Assembly (NCBI RefSeq): GCF_024166365.1 | Contig: NC_064819.1 | Location: forward strand, 2,492,501 to 2,556,500 | Reading direction: 5' to 3' | DNA from: Elephas maximus indicus | Taxonomy: Eukaryota > Chordata > Mammalia > Proboscidea > Elephantidae | DNA length: 64,000 bases | In this document: positions 1-10,289 of the stretch, piece by piece | Numbering within the stretch: position 1 is the first letter of the stretch | Layout: each line of letters begins with the position of its first letter | The notes under the pieces: generated by a model | Database searches by the model: none | The model's input: only the letters and a program-made list of their open reading frames with translations | Told to the model about the DNA's origin: nothing | Made by a program: the position numbers and the translations under genes

Positions 1-900
1 TTCTAACACCAGCAGTCCCTCCCACAACACTCTCTACTTCTCTTCTGCATTTGATAATCCATGGCAATGACCACACAGAACTCACAGACCATACTTACAG
101 TTAAGTGGTTTATAAGGAACAGGCTACAACTCATGGTCGGGATCAGGAAGTATGTAGGCAAAGTCTCCTTCAGTGCAAGCCAGCTCTCTCAGCTACTGTT
201 GGCAGTGCAGGTCTCTTCTTGACCCCCTCAGGATAGGCTCCTCTCACCCCCCTGAGGACAGGCTCCTCTCAGCCATCTCAGGACAGGCTTCTCTTGGCCC
301 TGCTGTCTGTCATCATTGACTCTGCCTCTGGGCCCCTTCCTGGCGAGTCACTGTCTTCAGTCTTACAGCCCTGACCCCCTCTTACAGCTCTCTTAGGAGG
401 TTCCTTGCCTCCTCTCTCTGCTTCTTCTCTCTTCTTTCTTCCTTCTGCTTCTCTTCCTGTTTCTTTCCATCTCTAAAAAACCTCTGTGAGACTGGCTGTA
501 TATATATATACCCACACAACTCTTTGTCAATTTCAAGACAAGGCCCCTCCTAGCAGGGGCCACAAACTAACCAATTCCCTCTTGGTAGGCCACAAAAACT
601 TAATTTGCATAGTAGGCTATAAATACTTTATTTGCATAGTTCATAGTCACTTCATTTGCATAGTCTATTGACCAATCCCTGTAAGGTGCACACCAATCAC
701 AGGGCAGGCTGCAGCCCAGGACCAGGCAGAAAAGTATCAAATCATTCTTGTTTACCCAGAAAATGTCAGTCAACCTGGGCAAAAGTAACAAACCCTCTAG
801 GGTAGAAAACTAGGGCAAGGTAACTCCTCAAGACTTAGGGGAAAAAATCTCTCAAGCTGTTTTTCCAAAGTACCAAGGCCACATAAAGGAACTCATTTCA
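1..900. repeat. LTR-like block with octamers and CCAAT boxes (SIDT1 intron)
   Basis: Non-coding sequence with promoter-like features. Three perfect ATTTGCAT octamers lie at 603-610, 630-637 and 654-661, each followed by AGT, with CCAAT elements around 570, 672 and 692. A short tandem array of the unit CTCAGGACAGGCTCCTCTCA lies at about 226-295, followed by a pyrimidine-rich tract at 400-475. The arrangement resembles a solitary retroviral LTR. No pol or gag frame is visible and I could not define both ends or name the family. Confidence 0.4.
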
Positions 901-904
901 CCAC

Positions 905-1045
905 AATGTGTATGTATGTATGCATACAAGTATATCGATATGTATATGTATGTATATGTGTGTATATAGGTGGGCATATATAGATGTATCTATATGCAGG
1001 TGTGTATATAAAAAAAAATATGCATCCATATATATTCATATACAT
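905..1045. repeat. Degenerate TATG/TA simple repeat
   Basis: Imperfect TATG, TGTA and TATA units, for example TGTATGTATGTATGCATA. Confidence 0.85.
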
Positions 1046-1089
1046 GATAAAGCACATAGGAGGCACAAACATGATACTTATTAAACACC

Positions 1090-1905
1090 TTACGAGATTG
1101 GATTACAGGGTGTGAAGGCTTAGGACCGTAGTCTCCTGGGACAACTTGGCCAACTGACGTAATATAGTATGTAAAGTTTATGTTCTACATCCTAGTTTGG
1201 TGAGTAAAGTCTGGGGTCCTAAAAGCTTGTGAGCTAAACTATTGGTCTCTACCCATCTGGAGTAAAACAGAAAGAAAGAAACCAGAGACTCAGAGAAAAA
1301 ACTACTCCAGAGAACTAATAGTCTACACTAACCACAACCTCATCTACCCTGAGGCCTGAAGAACTAGATGGTGTCCAGCTACGACTACCAGCCATTCTGA
1401 TCAGGAACACAGTAAATGCATCCTAATGGAATAGGAGCAAAATGTGGAACAGAACTCCAGTTCTTAAAAAGCCCAGACTTACTGGACCAGTTAAGGCTGG
1501 AGGACTCCCCGAGACTGTTGCCCTGAAATACACTTAAACCTTGAACCAAAACTATTCCATAAGGTCATCTTTTAGCTAAATAACAGATTGGCTCAAAAGG
1601 AAAAACAAAACAAAACAAAACAAAACAATATCACTTGTGAGTACTGTGCCTCCTTTAACAAATAATCTATATTAGACCAAATGGTCAATACTTACTTTAA
1701 AGCAAAGACAAGAAGGCAAAGGGGCAGGGAAACTAGATGACTGGAAACGGAACAACCAGAATGGAAATAATGAAAAAGTTGACACACTATGTAAAATGTA
1801 ACCAATCTCACTGAACAAATTGTGTAGAAATTGTTAAATTGGAACCTCATTTACTACGTAAACTTTCACTGAAAACACGATAGAATATTATTTTTTAAAA
1901 AAAGA
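1090..1905 (+). repeat. L1 3'UTR, older subfamily copy
   Basis: Aligns by eye along its length with the L1 3'UTR at 3700-4676, sharing TGGTGAGTAAAGTCTGGGGT-like, GAAGAACTAGATGGTG and GTAAACTTTCACTGAAA blocks. It is interrupted by a CAAAA microsatellite at 1601-1626. It ends in an A-rich tail, so it is a 5'-truncated L1 insertion. Confidence 0.75.
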
Positions 1906-1919
1906 AAGCAGGTATACTG

Positions 1920-2712
1920 AAGATTTCAAAATCTAGGAGGAGGGAAATTCCTATACTATATAGAACAAAACCAGTTGGAATATAAAATGGACAAAAAGGG
2001 GGCCCATTTATAATAGCTTTACAGATGAAATACCTAGGAATAACCTTTGAGAATTGTGTGTAATCTTTCTGCAGGAAACTTAAATACCTTATTAGGAGAC
2101 AGAAAGGGAAAACTAACTAAATGAAGTGGTGTATTGTGCCCTGAATGGGAAGATTAACTATTATAAAGATACCAGTTCTCAAGTTCATGTGTAAGTTTAA
2201 AATTAGAGTTGGAATTAAGTTAACAGGACTGACGGGGGGGATGCCTAGCAAATTTATTCTAAATTTTATTCACCTATTTAGGCAAAAATATCAAAGATTT
2301 CTGAGAAAGGATATTAACAGAAGGAAGCAGCAGCCAAGGGGGTATGGTGACTGGCGCAGCACTGCTCAGTAGCCCTGGAGTGATGTAAGGGTTGTAGGCT
2401 GCACTGCCCACTATGGTAACTACTCACCACGTGTGGCAACTGAGTGCTTGAAATGTGGCTAGTGTGACCGAGGAACTGAATTTTAGATTTTACTTGCTTT
2501 ACTTTCAAATAGTCACTTGTCCACCATATTGGAGAGTGGAGGCTAGCCTAATCAGATAATCTAGCATATTATAAAACAATAATAAAACAGTGAGGCATTG
2601 ATCCAAAATTAGAAATTAGACCCAAAAATTAGTGAATCAGAATGGAGAGGACAAAAGCTCACCCACGTATTTATACATACATAATTTTAAAACCCAACTA
2701 AGTATATAATTA
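1920..2712. other. SIDT1 intron sequence, nothing assigned
   Basis: Part looks like degraded L1 ORF2 (phrases such as ACTATATAGAACAAAACCAG). No gene or exon is recognisable. Confidence 0.4.
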
Positions 2713-2888
2713 AGCAGCCATGGTGGCACAGTGGTAAGGTCAGCAGTTTGAATCTACAAGCCACGCCTCAGGAAAAAGATGTGGCTGTCTGCTTCGTAAA
2801 GATTACAGCCTTGGAAATTGTACAGGGCAGTTCTACCCTGTCCTATAGTATTGCTATGGGCCAGAATTGACTCGACAGCAACAGGTTT
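2713..2888 (+). repeat. AfroSINE (long-body type)
   Basis: Degenerate head AGCAGCCATGGTGGCACAGT, B-box-like GCAGTTTGAATC, the GATGTGGCTGTCTGCTTC insert and the GAATTGACTCGACAGCAACA tail. A second partial tail follows at 2903-2930. Confidence 0.9.
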
Positions 2889-3009
2889 AAATGTGTGTGT
2901 GTAGGAATTGACTCAACAGCAACAGGGTAGATGTATATTTATTAGAAACAAGCTTTTCAAGACAAGGAGATAAGGATTATATAATAGTTTAGTTATAATT
3001 GAATAGAAA

Positions 3010-4678
3010 TTTAGAACAAAATGAAGACTAAACCCCCCAAAAATAAACTTCAGTATTACATTAAAAAACCATGGACAATACTTCAACACTTCAACAACAA
3101 AAAAACAAATCACCCAATTAAAAAATGGGCAAAGGGTATGAACAGACACTTCACCAAAGACGACATTCAGCCAGCTAACAGACACGTGAGGAAACGCTCA
3201 TAATTATAGGCCGTTAGAGAAATGCAATACCATCTCACCCAGACGTTACTGGCACTAATAAAAACAACCAGAAAAAAAAATTTTTTTTGGACAGGTAGAA
3301 GAGATTGGAACTCTCATGCACTGCTGGGAATGTAAAATGGTACAACCATTATCAAAAACAATTTGGCACCTCCTTAAAAAGCTAGAAATAAAAATATCAT
3401 ACGATCCAGCAATCCCACTCCTAGGAATATATCCTAGAGAAATAAGAGCCTTCACATGAATAGATGTATGGACACCATGTTCATTGCAGCATTATTCACA
3501 ATAGCAAAAAATTGGAAACAACCTAAGTGCCCATTAACAGATGAATGGATAAACAAAATTATGGTACATACACACAATGGAATACTATGCAACTTTAAAG
3601 AACAGTAATGAATCCACAAAACATCTCACAACATGAATGAATCTGGAGTGCATTGCACTGAGTGAAATAAGTCAATCACAAAAGGGCAAATATTGTATGA
3701 GACCACTATTATAAAAACTCAAGGAAAGGTTTACACACAGAAAAAAAACAATCTTTGATGGTTACGAGGGAGGGGAAAGGTGGGGAGAGGAAATCACTAA
3801 CTAGATTGTAAACAAGTGTTAACTTTGGTGAAGGGAAATACAGCACACAGTATAGGGAAAGTCAGCACAACTTGACCAAGGCAAAGTCAGAGAGCTTCCT
3901 AGACACACGTTGAGGGACCAAGTTACTAGGACTGAGGGCTGGAGACCATGGTCTCAAGGGACATAGGTCAATTGTCATAGTTCATAAAGAAAATGTTCTA
4001 TACCCTACTTTAGTGAGTAGCATCTGGGTTCTTAAAAGCTTGTGAGCAGCCATCTAAGATGCATCTATTTGTCCCATCACATTTGGAGCGAAGGAGAATG
4101 AAGAAAATCAAAGACACAAGGACTAATGGACCACATGAACCACGGCCTCCACCAGCCTGAGCCCAGAAGAACTAGATGGTACCTGACTATCACCACTGAT
4201 TGTTCTGACAGGGATCACAATAGAGGGTCCAGGGCAAAGTGGGAGAAAAAAAGGAAAAATAAAATTCAAATTCACTAAGGAGACCGGACTTTCCAGTCTG
4301 ACAGAGGCTGGAGGAACCCCCAAGACTATGGCCACTGGAGACCCTGCTAACTCAGAACTGAAGCCCCTCCCAAAGTCCACCTTTCAGCCAAAGATGAGAC
4401 AGACCTGTAAAACACACAATAGTGCCCAAGTGTAGGAGACCAAATGGGCAGCACCCACCCAAAAGCAAAGACAAGAAGGCAGAGAACGGACAGGAAACCT
4501 GGATGAACGGACACGGGGAAACCAGAGTGGAAAGGGAAAGGGGGAGAGTGCTGACATATTGTGGGGATTGCAACCACTGTCACAAAACAGTTTGTGTATA
4601 AATTTTTTTAATGAAAAACTAATTTGGGCTGTAAAGTTTCACCTAAAGCACAATAAAATTTAAAAAAAAAAAAAAAAA
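3010..4678 (+). mobile_element. L1: ORF2 3' end contiguous with its 3'UTR and poly(A)
   Basis: Bases 3020-3620 read as the C-terminal end of L1 ORF2 with stops (phrases GAATACTATGCAACTTTAAAG, ACATCTCACAACATGAATGA). They continue without a break into about 1 kb of 3'UTR and a tail of about 17 A. This copy shows that the 0.4-1 kb repeats scattered through the window are L1 3'UTRs and not a separate SINE family. Not coding-competent. Confidence 0.85.
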
Positions 4679-4749
4679 CCATGTACAGCCAACAAAAATT
4701 TGGTAATGTGTGTCAAGCCAATTATTGAGACACTTCAGTTTCTACTAAT

Positions 4750-4806
4750 CTACACATGGGGTCACCATGAGTCCGGGGTCCACTCGATGACCACTAACAA
4801 CACTTA
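4750..4806 (+). repeat. AfroSINE tail fragment
   Basis: ACACATGGGGTCACCATGAG followed by a CACTCGATGACCACTAACAA-type end, the 3' end of an AfroSINE of the CTAACAACA-tailed kind. Confidence 0.6.
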
Positions 4807-5169
4807 AGAATTAAGAACATTTAAGAATTCATCTTAAATGCACACGAAAAGTGTGATAATGTCTGAAGGTATCCGTTTATTTACCACAGAGTTCTTGATA
4901 ACAGTGAAAAACTAAACAGCAAAGGAGAAACTCAATGAGAGAGGAAAAAAATATTGTTTATGTGATACCTCCACTTGTGGGAATTTTCATAGTCATTAGA
5001 ATGAATGGTCTGAATATAATGTCATCAGTGAAAAGGCACTTCTAATACTTCAAGTGTTTCTTTGTCTTGTTTTTTTTTTAATGGACAAAAGGTGAGGGGG
5101 CACAAAAAAGCAAATAGTATTACAAATCTACCTGCATGGCTACAAAACATTTTCTCGCCGTGTTCTCAG

Positions 5170-5275
5170 TGCCCTCTTTGGACTGATATATCGACCCAGG
5201 GACTTTGCTTCCTACGTGCTGGTCATCTTTATCGGTAACTTGCTGCTGTACCTGGCCTTCTACATCATCATGAAG
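5170..5275 (+). CDS. SIDT1: SIDT1 coding exon (fourth from last)
   Basis: The exon follows the acceptor ...TTCTCAG and ends AAG before GTAAGAG. Its first base completes a split codon; the remaining 105 nt give 35 residues starting ALFGLIYRPRDFASY and ending YIIMK. The second half is a strongly hydrophobic membrane helix (VLVIFIGNLLLYLAFYII). An earlier exon must exist, but none is recognisable between 1 and 5169, so it lies upstream of the window. The following intron is only 90 nt. Confidence 0.95.
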
Positions 5276-5365
5276 GTAAGAGTGGGCGCTAGGAGTGGGC
5301 AGTGCCTCCAGCCCTTCACCAGCTGGCCAGGTGAGCTTTGCCAGCGACCACCTCTCACCCCACAG
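5276..5365 (+). other. SIDT1: SIDT1 90-nt intron, in frame and without stops
   Basis: GTAAGAG donor and CACCCCACAG acceptor, 90 nt long. Its length is a multiple of three and translation through it in the SIDT1 frame meets no stop, so both spliced and retained forms would be open. The splice sites are good, so splicing is the expected outcome. Confidence 0.9.
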
Positions 5366-5476
5366 ATTCTCAGCTCAGAGAAGGTCCTTCCAGTCCCATT
5401 CTTCTGCATCATTGCCACTGTCGTGATGTGGGCTGCCGCCCTGTACTTTTTCTCCCAGAATCTCAGCAGCTGGGAG
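5366..5476 (+). CDS. SIDT1: SIDT1 coding exon (third from last)
   Basis: The exon follows ...CACCCCACAG and ends GAG before GTAAGAG; it is 111 nt and phase 0 at both ends. The 37 residues begin ILSSEKVLPVP and end NLSSWE. A membrane helix (FFCIIATVVMWAAALYFF) fills the middle. The preceding 90-nt intron has no in-frame stop, so retaining it would insert 30 codons without breaking the frame (see findings). Confidence 0.95.
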
Positions 5477-5705
5477 GTAAGAGGACAGTTGTCAGATGTT
5501 TTCTCTCCCTCTTGCTTTTTTGACCTTTCGACTTCCATTGCTTCATGTGTTTGTTGCTTTCGGCTTTTTTTTTTTTTTTTTTTTTTTACCTTCTCTAAAA
5601 TGAAAGCTTCCTCTAGAAGGGACGGTTTTTAATATCCACACATAAATGCTCAATAAATGACACATTGTCGTCACTGTCGGGGTCCTTCATCCCTTTGTAA
5701 GCCCT

Positions 5706-6047
5706 ACCAAAACTGGTTTCCATCAAGTCGATTCCGACTCATGTGACCCCAAGTGTGTCATAGAAAAATGGTCTTCCAAAGGGTTTTCGGTGGCTGAGTT
5801 TTCAGAAGTAGATCCCCAGGTCTTTGGAGCCCTGGTAGCACCGTGGTTAAGAGCTTGGCTGCCAACTCGTGGAAACCTATGGGGCAGTTCTACTATGTCC
5901 TATAGGGTCACTATGAGTTGGAATCAACTCGACAGCAACGGGTTTGGTTTCAGGTTTCTTCCAAGGTGCCTCTGGGTGGACTCGAACTTCCCACCTTTCA
6001 GTTAGCAGGTGAGCACCTGAATCATTCGCACCACCCAGGGACTCTGT
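5706..6047 (-). repeat. AfroSINE2-type copy split by a younger AfroSINE
   Basis: The two minus-strand halves are 5706-5825 (CATCAAGTCGATTCCGACTC) and 5951-6047 (CTCTGGGTGGACTCGAACTT). The plus-strand insert separates them inside the body. Confidence 0.85.
5826..5950 (+). repeat. AfroSINE nested in another AfroSINE
   Basis: Runs from GGAGCCCTGGTAGCACCGTG to GACAGCAACGGGTTTGGTTT. It lacks part of the head. Imperfect flanking duplication (CAGGTCTTT / CAGGTTTCTT). Confidence 0.9.
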
Positions 6048-6059
6048 AACACTGCAATT

Positions 6060-6135
6060 TGATCCTCATTATATATTATATTTGATTATATTATATTGTA
6101 TTATATTACATTACATTATATTATTTATATTGTCA
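6060..6135. repeat. TTATA-type simple repeat
   Basis: Repeated TATTATATTA units. Confidence 0.85.
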
Positions 6136-6189
6136 TCCTGTTCCCAGTGGATGTTTAACATGTGTGTAAAAATCTTGATTCGTGTATCT

Positions 6190-6300
6190 TCTTATCATAA
6201 CCACACTCCATAAACAAATGCCCAGAGGCAGATGTTTGTGCATCCATTTCCTAGATAGGAAAGCTAAGGCCTAGGAAGTCAGTGATGGGTCTGAGGTTCA
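6190..6300 (-). repeat. MIR-like fragment
   Basis: Reads as an inverted mammalian-wide MIR core (TTTCCTAGATAGGAAAGCTAAGGC, split by divergence). Old and degraded. Confidence 0.4.
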
Positions 6301-6535
6301 GAACTGGGAGGAGACTCAGCTCTCCTGACTCGTGTTCACACTTCCCTAGACCCTCCTGACTTTGTTCAGTTGTTGAGGCAATTGTCTGTCCATCTGTCAT
6401 TTCTTAATCATGCAAAGCCCCAGATCTTCCGCTCTATTGATCATAAAATCAGAGAGAGCCTTCAAAAAGACCTCTCCCTAGTCTACAACAACCTGGTCGT
6501 ATACTTAGGAGCCAGTCTGGAAGCCAACTTTAAAA

Positions 6536-7060
6536 AAAATAATAATAGCTTTATTGAAATATAATTCACATACCATGCAGTTCACCCTTGTAAAATAGAC
6601 AATTAGGTGGGTTTTAGTGTGTTCACAGAGTTGAGTAACCAACACCACAATCAATTTTAGAACATTTTCCAACATCCCCCAAAAGAAACCCCATACCCAT
6701 TAAACAGAAACTGCCCATTTCCCCTCAAGACCCCCACCCCAGCCCTAAGCAACCACTATGGATTTGCCTGTTCTGGACTTTTCAGATAAATGGAATTATA
6801 TGTATATGGTCTTTCTTGTGTGGTGTTTTTCGAGTAGCATAATGTTGTCAAGGTTCACCCATGTCGTAGTTGTACCATGAATCAGTACTTCATTTCTTTT
6901 TCTTGCCAAATAACATTCAATTGTATGGATGTACTGTAGTTTTAGTGATCCACTCACCCATTGATGGGCCTTTGGCTTGTTTCCACTTGTTGGCTATTTT
7001 GAATGACGCTGCTATGGACATTTACATACAAGGTTTTCCATGAACATATGCTCACGGAAG
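6536..7060 (-). repeat. Old L1 3' end, antisense
   Basis: Contains TTTATTGAAATATAATTCAC, CAATTTTAGAACATTTTCCA and TGGATTTGCCTGTTCTGGAC, the well-known inverse of L1M ORF2/3'UTR. It ends about 110 nt before the SIDT1 exon at 7171. Confidence 0.85.
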
Positions 7061-7170
7061 CCAGCTTTTTGAGCTAGGTGTCTAATAGCAGGTTTGTGGC
7101 TGCCTGGATGCTCATCCCCTAAAGAGCTGACTTGTGGGAACAGTTGTCCATCTGCCTCACCTTCCCGCAG

Positions 7171-7284
7171 GGAAGCCCAGCGGAATCCCGGGAGAAGAAC
7201 CGAGAGTGTGTCCTGCTGGACTTCTTTGACGACCATGACCTCTGGCACTTCCTCTCTGCTATTGCCCTGTTTTTCTCATTCTTG
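7171..7284 (+). CDS. SIDT1: SIDT1 coding exon (second from last)
   Basis: The acceptor is ...TTCCCGCAG and the donor GTGAGT; the exon is 114 nt, 38 residues, phase 0 at both ends. It carries the most conserved C-terminal block of the family, including [19 protein letters not shown] and [14 protein letters not shown], that is, a charged segment with an acidic FFDDHD motif followed by the start of the last membrane helix. It lies just after an antisense L1 fragment and before an AfroSINE. Confidence 0.96.
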
Positions 7285-7403
7285 GTGAGTTTTTAATCTC
7301 TGTTCATCTCTTCTCTCTCTACATGCCATTCTCTCTTTTTTTTCTCTTCCCCTCTTCCTTACATCCTCTTTGGTATTCCTCTCTATTTTCCCTTTCCAAT
7401 AAA

Positions 7404-7612
7404 ACCAAACTGGCTGCCGTCTGGTTGGTTCCAACCCACAAGGACCCCACGTGTGTCAGAGTAGAACCGCATCTGCTCCACGGGGTTTTCAATGGCTGAA
7501 TTTTTGGAGGTGGGTCACCGAGGCTTTCTTCCAGGCACCTGTGGGTGGACTCGAACTTCCAACCTTCTGGTTAGCAGCCAAGTGCTTCACTGTCTGCCAT
7601 TCAGGGGTTCCT
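7404..7612 (-). repeat. AfroSINE2-type copy
   Basis: Contains GTCTGGTTGGTTCCAACCCA, the GGTGGACTCGAACTTCCAAC promoter-box complement and a final CATTCAGGGGTTCC. Confidence 0.88.
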
Positions 7613-8572
7613 CCTTTTCTAATACCTCATCGTCATTCAGTGAACGTACCATCCTGAGTTTCTTTTTTAAGTCTGATCTTCCAGTTAGGTCTTTATTTTC
7701 ATTCCTTTTTACTCCAGTATAATAAGGTACAGAGTGTCACAGTGTTTTTCCCTAAATTGCACAGCGTATTTGGACTGAAGTGGTATTAGAACTCACATTC
7801 CCAGAATTCCTCCAGGAACCACTTCTGGCATCACTAAAATTCTGGTAACATTGGGTTCTTTGTTCTCTTGCTATTCCCACATTCCGGCCCCCTTTTCCAT
7901 TCTCACTGGATATTTTACAGATTCCTGGAGTGGTTCAGGACAGCAGCCAGGCCTCTGTTGCCTTCTAGCCAGCCTGTTCCACATGTCTCCTGTCGTCCCT
8001 TCCCTGAAGCCATGTATTTGTAAAAACTCTGGATAATAACTTTCAGAATCCTTTTATCCTAATTTTGACTTTTCTATATTAAAAGCCTATGGTGCCTGTG
8101 CCACAGGTTCAAGTGACAATTAACATTGCTAGCTCTCCTGGGCTCCCACCCTGTTCCATTTAAGCAGTTTCTGAACCTGCCGCGGAACCTCAAGAGTGGA
8201 GCAGGGCTACCCCCTCGTGGCCAGTTTGGGAGGTTTAACCAAATTGTATAAGCATCATTCCTCGTGGCTTTTGTTTCTGTTAGTCACCTTCCTGAGAGAC
8301 AGAGATAACAAAAGAGGAGTTAGGGTCCCGTGTGGAGAGAACAGTGGTAGAAGGACTGGGGCGGGGGTGGGGGGGTGGGCAGGGAGCAGGGACGTCCCTT
8401 CTATAGCGAATCCAATGCAACAAGACCTCATTTCTTTCAAGTCTCAACTCAAATGTCCCCTTCTAAGTAATGACTCCCCTGGTCACCCTATCAAACATTT
8501 TTTATTTTGCTCACCCCATATTTCTATATTCCCTCTGTAATTTAACTTTTATCCTTAGTATATGTTACCATC
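7613..8572 (+). other. SIDT1 intron, unique sequence with a G-run tract
   Basis: No exon or named repeat recognised. It holds a G-quadruplex-forming pattern at 8358-8384. Confidence 0.5.
8358..8384 (+). other. G-quadruplex motif
   Basis: Five guanine runs of 4, 5, 7, 3 and 3 separated by C, T, T and CA. It matches the standard G3+N1-7 pattern with very short loops. Confidence 0.8.
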
Positions 8573-8705
8573 TGTTGTTGCTGTCAGTGGCCTTCGAGTC
8601 GGATCCTGCTGATGGTACCTTCACGTACAACAACAAACAGAACAGAATGTTGCTTGTCCTGTGCCATCTTGGTATATCTGAGCCCATTTTCTGGCCATGG
8701 TGTGA
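8573..8705 (-). repeat. AfroSINE-related fragment
   Basis: Begins TGTTGTTGCTGTCAGTGGCC and TCGAGTCGGATCCTGCTGAT, then runs into TACAACAACAAACAGAACAG and CCTGTGCCATCTTGG. Same body as the tRNA-Gly-headed element at 17100-17450. Confidence 0.6.
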
Positions 8706-9177
8706 CTAGCTAGCATACTGTATATTTTACCTTTTTTTTTTTCATGTCTGAAGTTCTCTCTTGAATGTAAGCTCCATGATGGCAGGGATGTTTGTTTCTT
8801 TTGTCCCAAACTATATTTCTAGCATGTATAATAGCACATAATAGGTCCTCAATAAATGTCTAAATGAATTAATAAATGAACCACCATATTTTATGCAAAT
8901 AACAAGGACCTTCTATGTTTGTTTGCCAACCGCACCCTCCCCACCCCACCACGAGATATTTTTGTAACTGTGCTATGCTCATTTTTTACAGCAATGTGTA
9001 AAACAAAATTGCCATAGCCGAGCTTATGAAAATACCTCCAGGGGAGAGGGAGTGGTTGGCAAACACACGTAGAATGTGCTCATTATGTAAAAATACAGTA
9101 GGTAATTATAAAAAAAATGCCTGTTCAGAGCAAGGCATTTACAGAGGATTGCAGAAGACATGAAAATGAGTGAGGGA

Positions 9178-10240
9178 ATTTTAGCTGAAGGGAGAGACAA
9201 CACACAGTACAGGAGAGGTCAGCACAGCTGGACTAAACCAAAAGCAAAGGGGTGTTCTGAATAAACCAAACACTTTGAAGGCCAGAGTAGCAGGGGTAGA
9301 GGTTTGAGAACCATGGTCTCAGGGGACATCTTGGTCAATTGGCATAATAAAATCTATTAAGAAAACATTCTGCATCCCACTTTGGTGAGTGGCGTCTGGG
9401 GTCTTAAATGCTACCAAGTGGCCATCTAAGATCCATCAATTGGTCTCAACCCACCTGGAACAAAGGAGAATGATGAACACCAAGACACAAGGTAATTATG
9501 AGCCCAAGACACAGAAAAACTAAAAAAACCAAACCTAGTGCCATTGAGTCGGTTCCGACTCATAGCGACCCTATAGGACAGAGTAGAACTGCCCCATAGA
9601 GTTTCCAAGGAGCACCTGGTGGATTCGAACTGTTAACCCTTGGGTTAGCAGCCATAGCACTTAACTACTACACCACCAGGGTTTCCAAAGACACAGAAAG
9701 GGCCACATAAACCAGAGACTACATCAGCCTGAGACCAGAAGAACTAGATGGTGCTATAACTGACGACTGCCCTGACAGGGAACACAACGGAGAACCCCTG
9801 AGGGAGCAGGAGAGCAGTGGGATGCAGACCCCAAATTCTCATACAAAGGCCAGACTTAATGGTCTGACTGAGACTAGAAGGACCCCAGAGATCATGGTCC
9901 CGAGACCTTCTGTTAGCCCAAGACAGGAACCACTCCTGAAGCCACCTCTTCAGATAGGGATTGGACTGGACTATAGGATAGAAAATGATACTGGTGAGGA
10001 GTGAGCTTCTTGGATCAAGTAGACACATGAGACTATGTGGGCAGCTCTTGTCTGGAGGGGAGATGAGAAGGCAGAGGGGGACAGAAGCTGGCTGAATGGA
10101 CACAGAAATACAGGGTGGAGAGAAGGATGTGCTGTCTCATTAGGGGGAGAGCAATTAGGAGTATATAGCAAGGTGTATATAAATTTTTGTATGAGAGACT
10201 GACTTGTAAACTTTCACTTAAAGCACAATAAAAATTAAAA
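9178..10240 (+). mobile_element. L1 3'UTR insertion carrying an AfroSINE
   Basis: 5'-truncated L1 of the younger subfamily (TTGGTGAGTGGCGTCTGGGG, GAAGAACTAGATGGTGC), ending CACTTAAAGCACAATAAAAA. A 14-bp target-site duplication is visible (AAATGAGTGAGGGA at 9164-9177, AAATAAGTGTGGGA at 10241-10254). It lies in the last SIDT1 intron, in sense orientation. Length without the SINE is about 0.88 kb. Confidence 0.9.
9518..9688 (-). repeat. AfroSINE inside the L1 3'UTR
   Basis: Flanked by AGACACAGAAA at 9507-9517 and 9689-9699. The same L1 position is occupied in the copy at 45134-46174. Confidence 0.95.
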
Positions 10241-10289
10241 AAATAAGTGTGGGAACCAGGACTTCCAACTGGTTTGCATTTCCCCTCAC

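Noticed and set aside
1..5169. A further upstream SIDT1 exon within the window
   Set aside because: I looked for a hydrophobic coding block with splice sites that would join in phase to the exon at 5170 and found none; the previous exon must lie before base 1.
5216..5632. 138-codon open frame at the SIDT1 exons
   Set aside because: A read-through of two real exons, the 90-nt intron and the following intron; not a gene of its own. Only the intron read-through is kept as a finding.
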